Assembly: GCF_009689585.1 (NCBI RefSeq)
Contig: NZ_AP018694.1
Coordinates: forward strand, 1,999,001-2,063,000
From: Aquipluma nitroreducens
Lineage (GTDB): Bacteria; Bacteroidota; Bacteroidia; Bacteroidales; Prolixibacteraceae
Reading direction: 5' to 3'
Length of the DNA stretch: 64,000 nucleotides
Shown: positions 9,098 to 18,019 of the stretch, piece by piece
Numbering within the stretch: the stretch's first letter is position 1
Layout of the letters: every line of letters starts with the position of its first letter
Made by a program: the position numbers and the translations under genes
Notes under the pieces: generated by a model
Told to the model about the DNA's origin: nothing
Seen by the model: only the letters and a program-made list of their open reading frames with translations
Database searches by the model: none

Positions 9098-12000
9098 ATG
9101 AAGAAATTAACACAATTTGCTGTCAACTTTCCGGTGACCATACTGATGATGGTACTTGCCGTTGTCCTGTTGGGATACATTTCCTTCGACAAGCTGGGCA
9201 TCGACCTGTTTCCGGAGATAAACAACCCTCGTTTGTTTATCGAGCTCAAATCGGGAGAACGCCCTCCGGAAGAAATGGAAAAACAATTCGTGAAAAATCT
9301 CGAATCGTTAGCCATTCGCCAATCAGGCGTCATACAGGTTTCGTCGATTTCGAAAGTAGGAACGGCGCAAATAACCGTTGAATATGCCTGGACCAAAGAT
9401 ATGGACGAAGCTTTTCTTGATCTTCAGAAAGCAGCCAGTTCCTTTGCTCAGAATCAAACCCTCGACGAGATCAACATCACGCAACACGATCCGAATACCA
9501 CACCGGTAATGATTGTTGGTCTGACTCACGAGAGCATTACCGATATGAACGAACTCCGTAAAGTAGCCGAAAACTACATCCGGAACGAGCTGGTTCGGCT
9601 CGAAGGTGTGGCTGATGTGGAAGTTTCTGGCTCGGAAACCAATGAAGTGCTGATACAGACCGATCAATACATGCTCGATGCTTTTGGTTTGACACTCGAC
9701 GAGTTGACTACACGCATACAGAGCTTTAACCAGAGTATTTCGGGTGGTTCGATCACCGAAATGGGACTGAAATATGTGGTAAAAGGCGTTAGTTTATTGA
9801 CCGACCTGAGCGACTTCGAGAATACCATTGTTGGATACAAGTCGATTACTTCGGGAAGCACAACTGCCGAAAAAGCTCCGATATATCTGCGCGAAGTGGC
9901 TAAAATTAGTTTTGCCAATAAAGATCCTGAAAACATTGTCATGATGAATGGCAAGCGCTGTTTGGGATTGTCAATTTATAAGGAAACAAGTTTCAATACA
10001 GTAAAAGCTGTTGAAGACATTTCGAAAGCACTGGTTGACATGGGAAAAGCATTGCCTGGGTACAAGCTGACTGTTATCTCCAATCAGGGAACTTTTATCA
10101 GCAATGCCATCAGTGAAGTGGAAGATACCGCAATGATTGGCATGTTCCTGGCGATCGTGGTGCTGTTTATATTTCTGCGCCGCATTGGAACGACACTAAT
10201 TGTGAGTGTGGCTATGCCGATTTCAATCATAGCCACCTTTAACCTGATGTATTTCAATGGGCTCAGCCTGAATATTATGACCTTGGGAGGACTGGCGCTC
10301 GGTGCCGGTATGTTGGTGGACAATGCCATCGTGGTGATGGAAAATATTTTCCGGCTCCGCGAATCGGGCATGTCGGTAAAAGACGCTGCCATCGAAGGAA
10401 CTTCGCAAGTCAGCGGGGCGATAACTTCATCGACGCTTACCACCATTGTCGTTTTCCTACCCATCGTTTATTTGCACGGCGCTTCGGGCGAGCTTTTCCG
10501 CGATCAGGCATGGACAATCACTTTTTCGTTGCTTTCATCACTGGTCGTGGCCATCTTGTTGATTCCAATGATGTTCAACTATTTCTTTAAAAGCAGCCAG
10601 AAACCTACCGTTCAAAAGTCTGTCCGGATTAAGGGATATGGAAAATTTCTCGGGAATGCACTGAAACACAAATGGGCGATCATACTTCTTACTGTAGTAC
10701 TCATGGGGCTTTCTGTTTTGGTTTTGCCTTATATCGGAACCGAATTTATGCCCAAATCGGAAACCCGTCAATTTAGTATTGATTTAAAGATGCAGGAAGG
10801 AACCCGGCTTCAGCGAACTACTGCTGCCGTTGAGAATCTGGAAGGAATCATCCGCGAAGTGTTGGGCGACCATCTAGAAACGATTTATAGTCAGGTTGGT
10901 CCGTCAACCGGATTGCTTACCTCTCAGGATGCACTTTTTCAGGGTGAAAACACAGCGAGCATTAAAATTATATTGAAACCCGATAGCAAATATGGATCAA
11001 CATCGGCCATTCAGTCCATTTCGCAAGGATTGGGCGAGATGCCTGATTTGGACATCAAATATGTTCAGGATCAGACTGCATTGGGCGGTTTGATGGGAAC
11101 CGATGAAGCGCCGTTGGTGATCGAAATTCAGGGAGAAGATCTGGCCGTGATAGAAGGACTATCCAATCAGGTAAAAGCGGCCGTTCAGGGAATTCCTGAA
11201 TTGTATAACCTGGAAGCTTCGATGGAAGGTGGTTCACCCGAAGTGGAAGTGATGGTTGACCGTTTGCGTGCCGGAATTTTTAACCTGAGTGTATCCAACG
11301 TGGTTACCCAAATTCAGAATCAGTTAACCGGTAAAACAGCCGGTACTATTGAAAAAGGTGGCGAAATGCAGGACATCACGCTTCGTTTGCCCGACACCGG
11401 ATTGGCTCAATTATCGGATATGGAAATCAAGAACGGAACGCAGGTTGTTCGCGTTAACGAAATTGCGACCATTGTTGAAGGTACTTCGCCCAAGGAAATT
11501 TTCCGGAGAAACCAGGTGCGAATCGGCAAGATCACAGGTTACATGAACAAAGACATTGCCCTCGATAAAATGGTTACCAAAGTGAATCAGGCGATTGCAG
11601 GAATTCCGTTACCAACCGATTATAAAATCAAGATAACAGGTGAAGAGGAAAAACGAAAAGAATCGATGGATGCGCTCAGCTTTGCAATGTTATTGTCGAT
11701 TGTGTTGGTGTTTATGGTTATGGCTTCGCAATTCGAATCGCTGCTGCACCCATTCACCATTCTGATGACGATCCCGATGGCGGTGGTTGGTTCCGTTCTG
11801 ACCTTTTTCATTTTCAACCAAACGTTGAATATCATGGCAGTCATCGGAATCATCATGTTGGTGGGTATTGCCGTTAACAACTCGATTCTGTTGGTCGACC
11901 GGATCCTGCAACTTCAGAAAGATGGTGTTCCAAGGATCGAGGCCATTCAGCAAGCCGGTCAACAACGAATCAGGCCAATATTAATGACCACGCTGACGAC

Positions 12001-12217
12001 CTTGCTGGCTATGTTGCCACTCACGTTTGGGTTTGGCGAGAGCGCTTCGCTGCGAGCTCCAATGGCGCTGGCTGTAATTGGCGGATTACTAACCTCAACA
12101 CTGATGTCGTTAATCGTAATTCCTTGCGTGTTCGATGTTTTCGATAGATTAGCCTCCCCTAAATCCCCTCCGAAGGAGGGGACTTTAAAAGCCACAGATC
12201 CCGATGGAAGGGATTAA
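9098..12217 (+). CDS. RND-family efflux pump, inner-membrane subunit
   Basis: A 1039-residue HAE-type RND transporter, normal in length. It has TM1 at residues 9-27, a first periplasmic porter loop to about residue 335, a TM2-6 block containing the proton-relay motif GAGMLVDNAIVVMENI (D408, with N409 where AcrB has a second Asp), a second porter loop, and TM8-12 with GIAVNNSILLVD in TM10. The AcrB lysine is replaced by Asn, as in many HAE1 relatives. It should exchange protons for an amphipathic substrate and pass it to the adaptor and TolC-type channel. The last ~20 residues (SPKSPPKEGTLKATDPDGRD) are encoded by an intergenic-type repeat that has entered the 3' end, so the original stop was probably earlier. 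Confidence 0.93.
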   Translation: MKKLTQFAVNFPVTILMMVLAVVLLGYISFDKLGIDLFPEINNPRLFIELKSGERPPEEMEKQFVKNLESLAIRQSGVIQVSSISKVGTAQITVEYAWTKDMDEAFLDLQKAASSFAQNQTLDEINITQHDPNTTPVMIVGLTHESITDMNELRKVAENYIRNELVRLEGVADVEVSGSETNEVLIQTDQYMLDAFGLTLDELTTRIQSFNQSISGGSITEMGLKYVVKGVSLLTDLSDFENTIVGYKSITSGSTTAEKAPIYLREVAKISFANKDPENIVMMNGKRCLGLSIYKETSFNTVKAVEDISKALVDMGKALPGYKLTVISNQGTFISNAISEVEDTAMIGMFLAIVVLFIFLRRIGTTLIVSVAMPISIIATFNLMYFNGLSLNIMTLGGLALGAGMLVDNAIVVMENIFRLRESGMSVKDAAIEGTSQVSGAITSSTLTTIVVFLPIVYLHGASGELFRDQAWTITFSLLSSLVVAILLIPMMFNYFFKSSQKPTVQKSVRIKGYGKFLGNALKHKWAIILLTVVLMGLSVLVLPYIGTEFMPKSETRQFSIDLKMQEGTRLQRTTAAVENLEGIIREVLGDHLETIYSQVGPSTGLLTSQDALFQGENTASIKIILKPDSKYGSTSAIQSISQGLGEMPDLDIKYVQDQTALGGLMGTDEAPLVIEIQGEDLAVIEGLSNQVKAAVQGIPELYNLEASMEGGSPEVEVMVDRLRAGIFNLSVSNVVTQIQNQLTGKTAGTIEKGGEMQDITLRLPDTGLAQLSDMEIKNGTQVVRVNEIATIVEGTSPKEIFRRNQVRIGKITGYMNKDIALDKMVTKVNQAIAGIPLPTDYKIKITGEEEKRKESMDALSFAMLLSIVLVFMVMASQFESLLHPFTILMTIPMAVVGSVLTFFIFNQTLNIMAVIGIIMLVGIAVNNSILLVDRILQLQKDGVPRIEAIQQAGQQRIRPILMTTLTTLLAMLPLTFGFGESASLRAPMALAVIGGLLTSTLMSLIVIPCVFDVFDRLASPKSPPKEGTLKATDPDGRD
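12152..12190. repeat. C/G palindromic repeat inside the 3' end of the RND gene
   Basis: CTCCCCTAAATCCCCTCCGA followed by AGGAGGGGACTTT has a CCCCTCC-GAA-GGAGGGG core hairpin. It matches the family at 2919, 12266 and 59862 but here is read as coding sequence, supplying the C-terminal residues of the RND pump. Confidence 0.7.
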
Positions 12218-12265
12218 AAAGTTATCTATTTGATAAGAGAATGTTGTGAAAATATGCCGCATTAA

Positions 12266-12303
12266 GTCTCCCCTTTGGGGGGAGATTTAGAGGGGGCTTA
12301 ATT
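12266..12303. repeat. C/G palindromic repeat before the RND-ABC gene
   Basis: TCTCCCCTTTGGGGGGAG followed by ATTTAGAGGGGGCTTAATTT. It is a hairpin of the same family as 12152-12190, about 75 bases further on, and ends 9 bases before the start codon of the fusion gene. The ending is nearly identical to that at 2941-2954. Confidence 0.7.
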
Positions 12304-12311
12304 TAATCAGA

Positions 12312-15300
12312 ATGAAATTCATCATACAGCGAAAAGTACTGATCAGCATGTTGTTTCTGGGACTAACCGTTTTGGGTTACGTCTCCTACAAACAACTGCC
12401 GGTTGAATTATTGCCCAATGCCGAACTCCCGTTTCTTTTCGTTCAGGCCGGCTCGGCTACCGATTTGGCTCCTGAATACATGGAAAATCAGGTTGTTATT
12501 CCGATCGAAGGAGCTATTGGTACACTCGAAGGCATTGAATCAATCGAGTCGAACGTGACTTCGAAGCAGGGAACCATCGTCGTTTATTACCAGAAGGGCG
12601 TCAATTTCAAATATGCATACCTGAAACTTCAGGAAAAGATCAACGAGATACAGTCGAAAATGCCAACCGGCGTGCGGGTAAATGTGGCCAAAGTCGACTT
12701 GAAACAGATGAACAGCCAGTTCATGGAATTGCAGGCACGCGGCGAAGGCGGAGTTGACCGCGTGCGAACCATCGTTGAGCAGGACATTAAACCCGATCTG
12801 GAAAATATAGATGGAATTGCTTCCGTGAATGTGTATGGTGGAAGGCAAAAGTCAATCGAGGTTATTCTCGATACAAAAGCTTGTGAAGCCTATCACATCA
12901 CTCCGGGCAAAATACGTTCGTTGCTATCGCAAAATTCGAACTCGCGCACCTATGTTGGTAATTTGAAGGAAAAGACCGTCCAGTATTTTGTGCATGTAAC
13001 CGCCGAATACACCAAGGTAGAAGATCTGGAAAACCTCGTGGTAGCCAACGGTCCTATTCTGCTAAAAGATGTTGCTGAAGTCAGGTTTGGAGTAAAAGAG
13101 GAAACTTCGTTTAGCCGTGTAAATGGTAAAGATGCGGTGACGATACTGCTGGTTAACGACTCTCAAGCCAACATGATCGAGCTCTCGAAAGCGACACGCA
13201 AAGTAGTTGCCACCCTGAACGAGAAAATGGCGACCAAAGAAATTGAGATTGCAGAGATTAGCAACTCGGCCGACCAAATGGAAAAGAACATTGACCAGAT
13301 CATGGATCTTGCGTTAGTTGGCGGAATCATGGCGATTTTTGTTCTTTGGATCTTCCTGAAGAATCTTCGGATCGTTTCATTTATCGCGTTGGCTATTCCC
13401 ATCTCCATTTTTACTTCGTTTAACCTGTTTTATGCGTTCGACATCACGCTCAACAGTTTGACACTGGTTGGTATGGCACTGGCCATCGGGATGTTGCTCG
13501 ACAATAGTGTAGTCGTTCTCGAAAATATATACCGGCTCGCAGGAAAAGGATATGCGCCGATGCAGGCCGTTGTGCAGGGGACAACCGAAGTATGGCGATC
13601 TATTCTGGCATCAACTCTCACTACCATAACCGTATTTTTACCCTTCGTTTTCTCCAAAAATTTCATGGTGGTTATGTTGGGTTACAACGTGGGCATCTCA
13701 ATCATTTCCACCCTTGTTGTTTCGTTGGCAGTGGCTCTTTTATTGGTTCCGATGGCCTCGTATGTTTTGCTTAAAAGGCAGGTTGCCCGGAATATATTCT
13801 ACGAAAAAGTAACCACCAACATGCGCATGGTTCAGGTTTATCTGGTGTTCCTGAAATCGTGTATGCGCAATCCGGCAGCCACCATCATTGGTGGAATAAT
13901 CATTTTCTTTCTGGCCGTATTCATTAGTCTGGCGGTGAGTGTCAGTTCTCTTCAGGAAGTTGCAAATAAGGAAATTCGCCTGTATGTAACCATGCCATCG
14001 GGCTCGTCGCTGGAAACCACCGATCATACCGTTCAGGAAATTGAGAAAAAACTGGACGACTTAGCCGAAAAACAAGATGTGGTTAGCAAAATAGAGGAAG
14101 AACAGGCAACAGTAACCATTAAGCTGAAAGACAAGTTTGAAGACATAGCCGACCGCACATTTGCCCAAGTTAAAACCGATATTAACGACCGGACACGCGA
14201 CATCAAAGCTTCGTCGATTTCGTTCACACAAACACAAAGCACGCGCAGTTTTCAGGGGGGCAGCCGAAACATGATGGGTAGCTTCCAGAAAATGATGGGA
14301 ATAGGAACCGACGAAGAAAAAATCGTACTCAAAGGTCAGGATTTCAAAAAATTGCAAGCTGTTGGCGAAGACCTGAAATATTTCATCGACCAACTGGAGT
14401 CGGTGCAAACGGTGAACCTGAACATTTCGGATAATCGGCCTGAGGTGCATTTGTATTTCAATCCGCTACTGATGACCGAATACAACATTTCGCTCAACAA
14501 TGTTTTGTCTGAACTGAACTCGTTTTCGAAGGAAATTGCAACTGGCATTCAGTACAAACAAGGTGTTGATGAATACGAAATCATCATCACGCAAAAAGAG
14601 CCGGTTGAAGGCGAAAAGCAGAAAACTGACAGGAACATGGATGAACTCAAAATGGTGCAGGTGAGTGATGCTTCAGGAGGGATTCACGACCTTCAGGATT
14701 TTACAAATATTGTTTATGCAAGCGGGCTTTCGGGCATTAACCGCGTGAATCAGGAAAAACAAATAGAGGTAAACTACAGTTTTGTAAGCGAAGCCAGCAG
14801 TTCGAAAGATCTTTTGGCGGCCTACCGGTACGAAATTGATGAACTGGTTGCCAACTACAATTTGCCATCGGGCGTTGCGGCTGAAGTGGTTCACGAAGAA
14901 ACCGATTTATCGGAATTTTACTTTCTGATTGGAGCTGCTATTGTTTTGATTTTCATGATTATGGCATCGGTGTTCGAATCGCTGGCAACGCCTTTTGTAC
15001 TGCTCTTTTCGATTCCACTCGCAGCCATCGGCTCGCTGATTGCGCTGATTATTACCAACAACAGTTTGCTCAGTTCAAACACGCTGATAGGCTTTTTGAT
15101 TTTGCTTGGAGTGGTGGTGAACAACGGAATCATCCTGATTGACTACACCAACATCCTGCGCAAACAAGGATTCCGCCGTTCGCGCGCGCTGATGACAGCC
15201 GGACTGTCGCGCGTTCGCCCGATCCTGATTACGACCATCACCACCATTGTAGGAATGTTTCCGCTGGCTATGGGCGATGCCGAATATGTGAGTGCCATTG

Positions 15301-17024
15301 GCGCCCCGTTTGCCATTGTTGTAATCGGAGGCTTAGCGCTGAGCACCATGCTCACGCTGGTGTTTATACCAACTTTTTATTCGGGATTGGAAAGTGCTAT
15401 CGGATGGTTTAAAGAACTATCGCTCCGAATCCGCATCGCTCAATTTGTACTGATGGCTGGGTTGTTCCTGCTCATTTACCTGAAGGTCGATTCCGGATTG
15501 TGGCAAGGACTCGATTTTATATTGGTGATTATTTTGGTTCCGGGGTCAACCTGGTTTATTCTGAACAGCTTGCGAAAAGCACAAACCAAGCTGATTGGCG
15601 ATCAGGATTCCCTCAGTATCCGTATCCAAAACCTGGTTAAAATATACGACCGCGAAAGTCAGTTCTCGCGCGAATGGGAAGCCGGCAAAAAGATTCGCCG
15701 ACGTGCCGGACTCGAAAAACAATATCATACTTTGCGCGAATTCGATTACGTCATCTGGCAATTGCCTTTGCTTGGATTTATGGGTTATTTCAGCTTTTTC
15801 TATCTGAATTCGGCTTTCTGGTCGCTTCTATTTTCGGTTGCAATCACCAACCTTGCCCTGAGCATCTGGAAGCCATTCGGCTTCTTCCTGAATTTCAAGG
15901 CTGAAAAAACCGGCAAAAAACTACCGCTGAAGAACTTCCGCTGGGTTCAAATTTTCCTTTTCTGGATTCTTCCAGCGATTGAAACATTTGTGGTTTGGAA
16001 AATCACCAAAACCATCGGATTCGTGGTTACGTTTGGCATATTGTGGTATTTGGCTCTGATTATTTCGGTAACCGCCAAGAAACTGTATCAGGAAAAAATA
16101 AACATCGACCGTATTACAGGACGCTTCGGAACCATGCGTCGCGGGTTGCTTCGAACCGTGAAAAAGATACCGGTCATTGGCAAACAACATCAGCCATTCA
16201 AAGCTTTAAATGGCGTTTCACTCGACATAACCACCGGAATGTTCGGCTTGCTTGGTCCAAATGGCGCCGGAAAATCGACCATGATGCGCATCATTTGCGG
16301 TATTCTGGAACAGAGCTACGGAAAAATATGGATCAACGGCATCGATACGCAGGAAAAACGCGAAGAACTTCAGGGATTGATTGGTTACCTGCCCCAGGAA
16401 TTTGGAACCTATGAAAACATGCCTGCCGAAGAATTTCTCGACTATCAGGCTATCCTGAAAGGCCTAACCGATAAGCAACAGCGCGAAGAACGCATTGAAT
16501 ATGTGCTGAAAGCCGTTCACATGTGGGAAAAACGCGGCGACAAAATCGGCTCCTTCTCCGGAGGGATGAAACAGCGAATTGGTATTGCGCAAATATTGTT
16601 GCATTTGCCTAAAATCATGGTTGTTGACGAACCGACAGCTGGGCTCGATCCACGCGAACGCATCCGCTTCCGCAACTTGCTGGTTGAATTGAGCCGCGAA
16701 CGTATTGTAATCTTCTCAACTCACATCATCGAAGATATTTCGAGCTCGTGTAACCAGGTGGCTGTAATCAACCGCGGTCGTGTAAAATACCACGGAACGC
16801 CAATGGACATGGTACATCTGGCCAAAGACATGGTTTGGCAATACGATATTTCGGTTGAGGAATTCGATCAAATGGAAAACAAACAATTGGTTACCCACCA
16901 CATGCGGCAGGGCGACCTGATCAGGGTACGTTTCCTCTCGAAGAAAAAACCGAGCGAAGATGCAGTGCCGGTTAATCCGATTTTGGAAGATGCTTATTTG
17001 TGTCTGATTAAAGATTTGAAATGA
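12312..17024 (+). CDS. RND pump fused to ABC ATPase with inserted membrane helices
   Basis: One uninterrupted 1570-codon frame. Residues 1-1035 are a full RND transporter: TM1 at 7-24, TM4 motif AIGMLLDNSVVVLENI with D397, TM10 motif GVVVNNGIILID, and two porter loops. Residues 1037-1085 add two helices. Residues 1103-1113 (IRIQNLVKIYD) look like the first strand of an ABC ATPase. Four more helices follow between about 1140 and 1265. The ATPase then continues from FKALNGVSLDI (1296): Walker A GPNGAGKST (1315-1323), signature SFSGGMKQR (1414-1422), Walker B with D1439/E1440, switch H1471. The ATPase core resembles the separate ATPase at 1910-2809. The next gene is an ABC-2 permease, the likely partner of the fused ATPase. 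A proton-driven and an ATP-driven exporter joined in one chain is very unusual. The joint lies in conserved-looking sequence with no stop or frameshift. Confidence 0.9.
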   Translation: MKFIIQRKVLISMLFLGLTVLGYVSYKQLPVELLPNAELPFLFVQAGSATDLAPEYMENQVVIPIEGAIGTLEGIESIESNVTSKQGTIVVYYQKGVNFKYAYLKLQEKINEIQSKMPTGVRVNVAKVDLKQMNSQFMELQARGEGGVDRVRTIVEQDIKPDLENIDGIASVNVYGGRQKSIEVILDTKACEAYHITPGKIRSLLSQNSNSRTYVGNLKEKTVQYFVHVTAEYTKVEDLENLVVANGPILLKDVAEVRFGVKEETSFSRVNGKDAVTILLVNDSQANMIELSKATRKVVATLNEKMATKEIEIAEISNSADQMEKNIDQIMDLALVGGIMAIFVLWIFLKNLRIVSFIALAIPISIFTSFNLFYAFDITLNSLTLVGMALAIGMLLDNSVVVLENIYRLAGKGYAPMQAVVQGTTEVWRSILASTLTTITVFLPFVFSKNFMVVMLGYNVGISIISTLVVSLAVALLLVPMASYVLLKRQVARNIFYEKVTTNMRMVQVYLVFLKSCMRNPAATIIGGIIIFFLAVFISLAVSVSSLQEVANKEIRLYVTMPSGSSLETTDHTVQEIEKKLDDLAEKQDVVSKIEEEQATVTIKLKDKFEDIADRTFAQVKTDINDRTRDIKASSISFTQTQSTRSFQGGSRNMMGSFQKMMGIGTDEEKIVLKGQDFKKLQAVGEDLKYFIDQLESVQTVNLNISDNRPEVHLYFNPLLMTEYNISLNNVLSELNSFSKEIATGIQYKQGVDEYEIIITQKEPVEGEKQKTDRNMDELKMVQVSDASGGIHDLQDFTNIVYASGLSGINRVNQEKQIEVNYSFVSEASSSKDLLAAYRYEIDELVANYNLPSGVAAEVVHEETDLSEFYFLIGAAIVLIFMIMASVFESLATPFVLLFSIPLAAIGSLIALIITNNSLLSSNTLIGFLILLGVVVNNGIILIDYTNILRKQGFRRSRALMTAGLSRVRPILITTITTIVGMFPLAMGDAEYVSAIGAPFAIVVIGGLALSTMLTLVFIPTFYSGLESAIGWFKELSLRIRIAQFVLMAGLFLLIYLKVDSGLWQGLDFILVIILVPGSTWFILNSLRKAQTKLIGDQDSLSIRIQNLVKIYDRESQFSREWEAGKKIRRRAGLEKQYHTLREFDYVIWQLPLLGFMGYFSFFYLNSAFWSLLFSVAITNLALSIWKPFGFFLNFKAEKTGKKLPLKNFRWVQIFLFWILPAIETFVVWKITKTIGFVVTFGILWYLALIISVTAKKLYQEKINIDRITGRFGTMRRGLLRTVKKIPVIGKQHQPFKALNGVSLDITTGMFGLLGPNGAGKSTMMRIICGILEQSYGKIWINGIDTQEKREELQGLIGYLPQEFGTYENMPAEEFLDYQAILKGLTDKQQREERIEYVLKAVHMWEKRGDKIGSFSGGMKQRIGIAQILLHLPKIMVVDEPTAGLDPRERIRFRNLLVELSRERIVIFSTHIIEDISSSCNQVAVINRGRVKYHGTPMDMVHLAKDMVWQYDISVEEFDQMENKQLVTHHMRQGDLIRVRFLSKKKPSEDAVPVNPILEDAYLCLIKDLK

Positions 17025-17030
17025 TAAAAG

Positions 17031-17110
17031 AGTGACAAAGTAACAGAGAAACAAAGTAACAGAGTAAAAAATGCTTTATAAGCTTTGGTACTTAGGTACT
17101 TTGTCGCTTA
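17031..17110. repeat. Hairpin repeat built of ACAAAGTAAC words
   Basis: The left arm AGTGACAAAGTAACAGAG, with a second ACAAAGTAACAGAG copy after it, and the right arm GGTACTTAGGTACTTTGTCG are imperfect inverted copies. It fills the gap between the RND-ABC fusion and its permease gene. Same architecture as the other word-repeat hairpins but different words. Confidence 0.6.
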
Positions 17111-17130
17111 GGAACTAAAAAAATAAAACT

Positions 17131-17850
17131 ATGGGATCAGCTATAAGTGCAGCCAATGTTTGGACTTTGCTCCTGAAATTGGTGAAATACAATATGAAAG
17201 TCATTTTTGGCAACCGGTTTATCTGGTTTGTGGTGGCAGCCATTTCTTTCTACTTTTTTATCGCCATCACCAACATATACGACAATGGCACGCTTGACGA
17301 AGGATTCATTTTTGATTTACAGATTATGCCGGGCATCCTGCTTATTTTCTATCCGATGACTTTCGGTATTCAAAACGATCTGGATGCCGGAATCCTTGAA
17401 ATCCTATTTGGCATTCCCGATTATCGCTATAAAGTATGGTTGGTAAGGCTGGTGCTGGTTTTTATGTTGGTTTTCCTGATGATGATTGGCCTGACCGTGA
17501 TGAGCTATTACCTGTTGGCGCCTGTGAGTGTTTTTGAGTTGACCTGGCATGTGATGTTCCCCATCTATTTCCTCGGATCACTGGCCTTCCTGTTTTCAAC
17601 GATCATCAAAAATGGTAACGGAACCGCTGTTGTCATGGTCATCATTGGGGTTGGACTGTTGATCATGTCCGGAATTTTGGAACGAACCATGTGGAACATT
17701 TTCCTGAACCCGTTTGAAATTCCGAACCGGCTCAACGAAATGGTGTGGCAGGAAACAACCATGAAGAATCGCATTTTTCTGGCTGTTGGCACACTGCTCT
17801 TCGTGCTCTACGGACTGTTTAATTTACAGAAAAGGGAGAAGTTTATTTAA
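17131..17850 (+). CDS. ABC-2 type permease
   Basis: A 239-residue integral membrane protein with six hydrophobic segments (about residues 28-46, 67-86, 108-130, 138-160, 168-186 and 213-229) and little else. This matches the ABC-2/NatB-type permease size and pattern, including the conserved-looking QNDLDAGILEILFGIPDYRY cytoplasmic stretch that resembles the coupling-helix region. It is the last gene of the export locus, directly after the RND-ABC fusion, so the fused ATPase most likely drives this permease. Unlike the other permease of the locus it has no large periplasmic domain. Substrate unknown. Confidence 0.82.
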   Translation: MGSAISAANVWTLLLKLVKYNMKVIFGNRFIWFVVAAISFYFFIAITNIYDNGTLDEGFIFDLQIMPGILLIFYPMTFGIQNDLDAGILEILFGIPDYRYKVWLVRLVLVFMLVFLMMIGLTVMSYYLLAPVSVFELTWHVMFPIYFLGSLAFLFSTIIKNGNGTAVVMVIIGVGLLIMSGILERTMWNIFLNPFEIPNRLNEMVWQETTMKNRIFLAVGTLLFVLYGLFNLQKREKFI

Positions 17851-17854
17851 TATA

Positions 17855-17886
17855 CGGAAGACCGGAGTCAGAAGTCGGAAGACAGA
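17855..17886. repeat. Solitary copy of the GAAGACCGGAGTC repeat
   Basis: CGGAAGACCGGAGTCAGAAG followed by TCGGAAGACAGA. It shares CCGGAGTCAGAAG with the left end and GAAGTCGGAAGAC with the right end of the four-helix-bundle element at 33021-33540, and lies just after the export locus. No gene is associated with it here. Confidence 0.6.
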
Positions 17887-17972
17887 AACTTAATGGAGCG
17901 ATAGCTCACTCTCTCTTGGAAACTATTAAAGAGGAACTGATTAAGCCGGAATTATATTTGGGCAACGCAACC

Positions 17973-18000
17973 ATGGAATAGAAAATTCCATCTATGTTTG
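17973..18000 (+). promoter_or_regulatory. Promoter -7 box with adjacent inverted repeat
   Basis: TATGTTTG (17993-18000) matches the Bacteroidota TAnnTTTG box 19 bases before the start codon of the beta-barrel gene. Immediately upstream, ATGGAAT-agaaa-ATTCCAT (17973-17991) is a 7-bp inverted repeat in operator position. No good -33 TTTG is present at standard spacing. Confidence 0.4.
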
Positions 18001-18019
18001 AATTAAACTTAATTTTCAA

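Noticed and set aside
15995-16414. 139-codon frame inside the RND-ABC fusion gene
   Set aside because: It overlaps conserved ATPase coding sequence in another frame and resembles nothing known.
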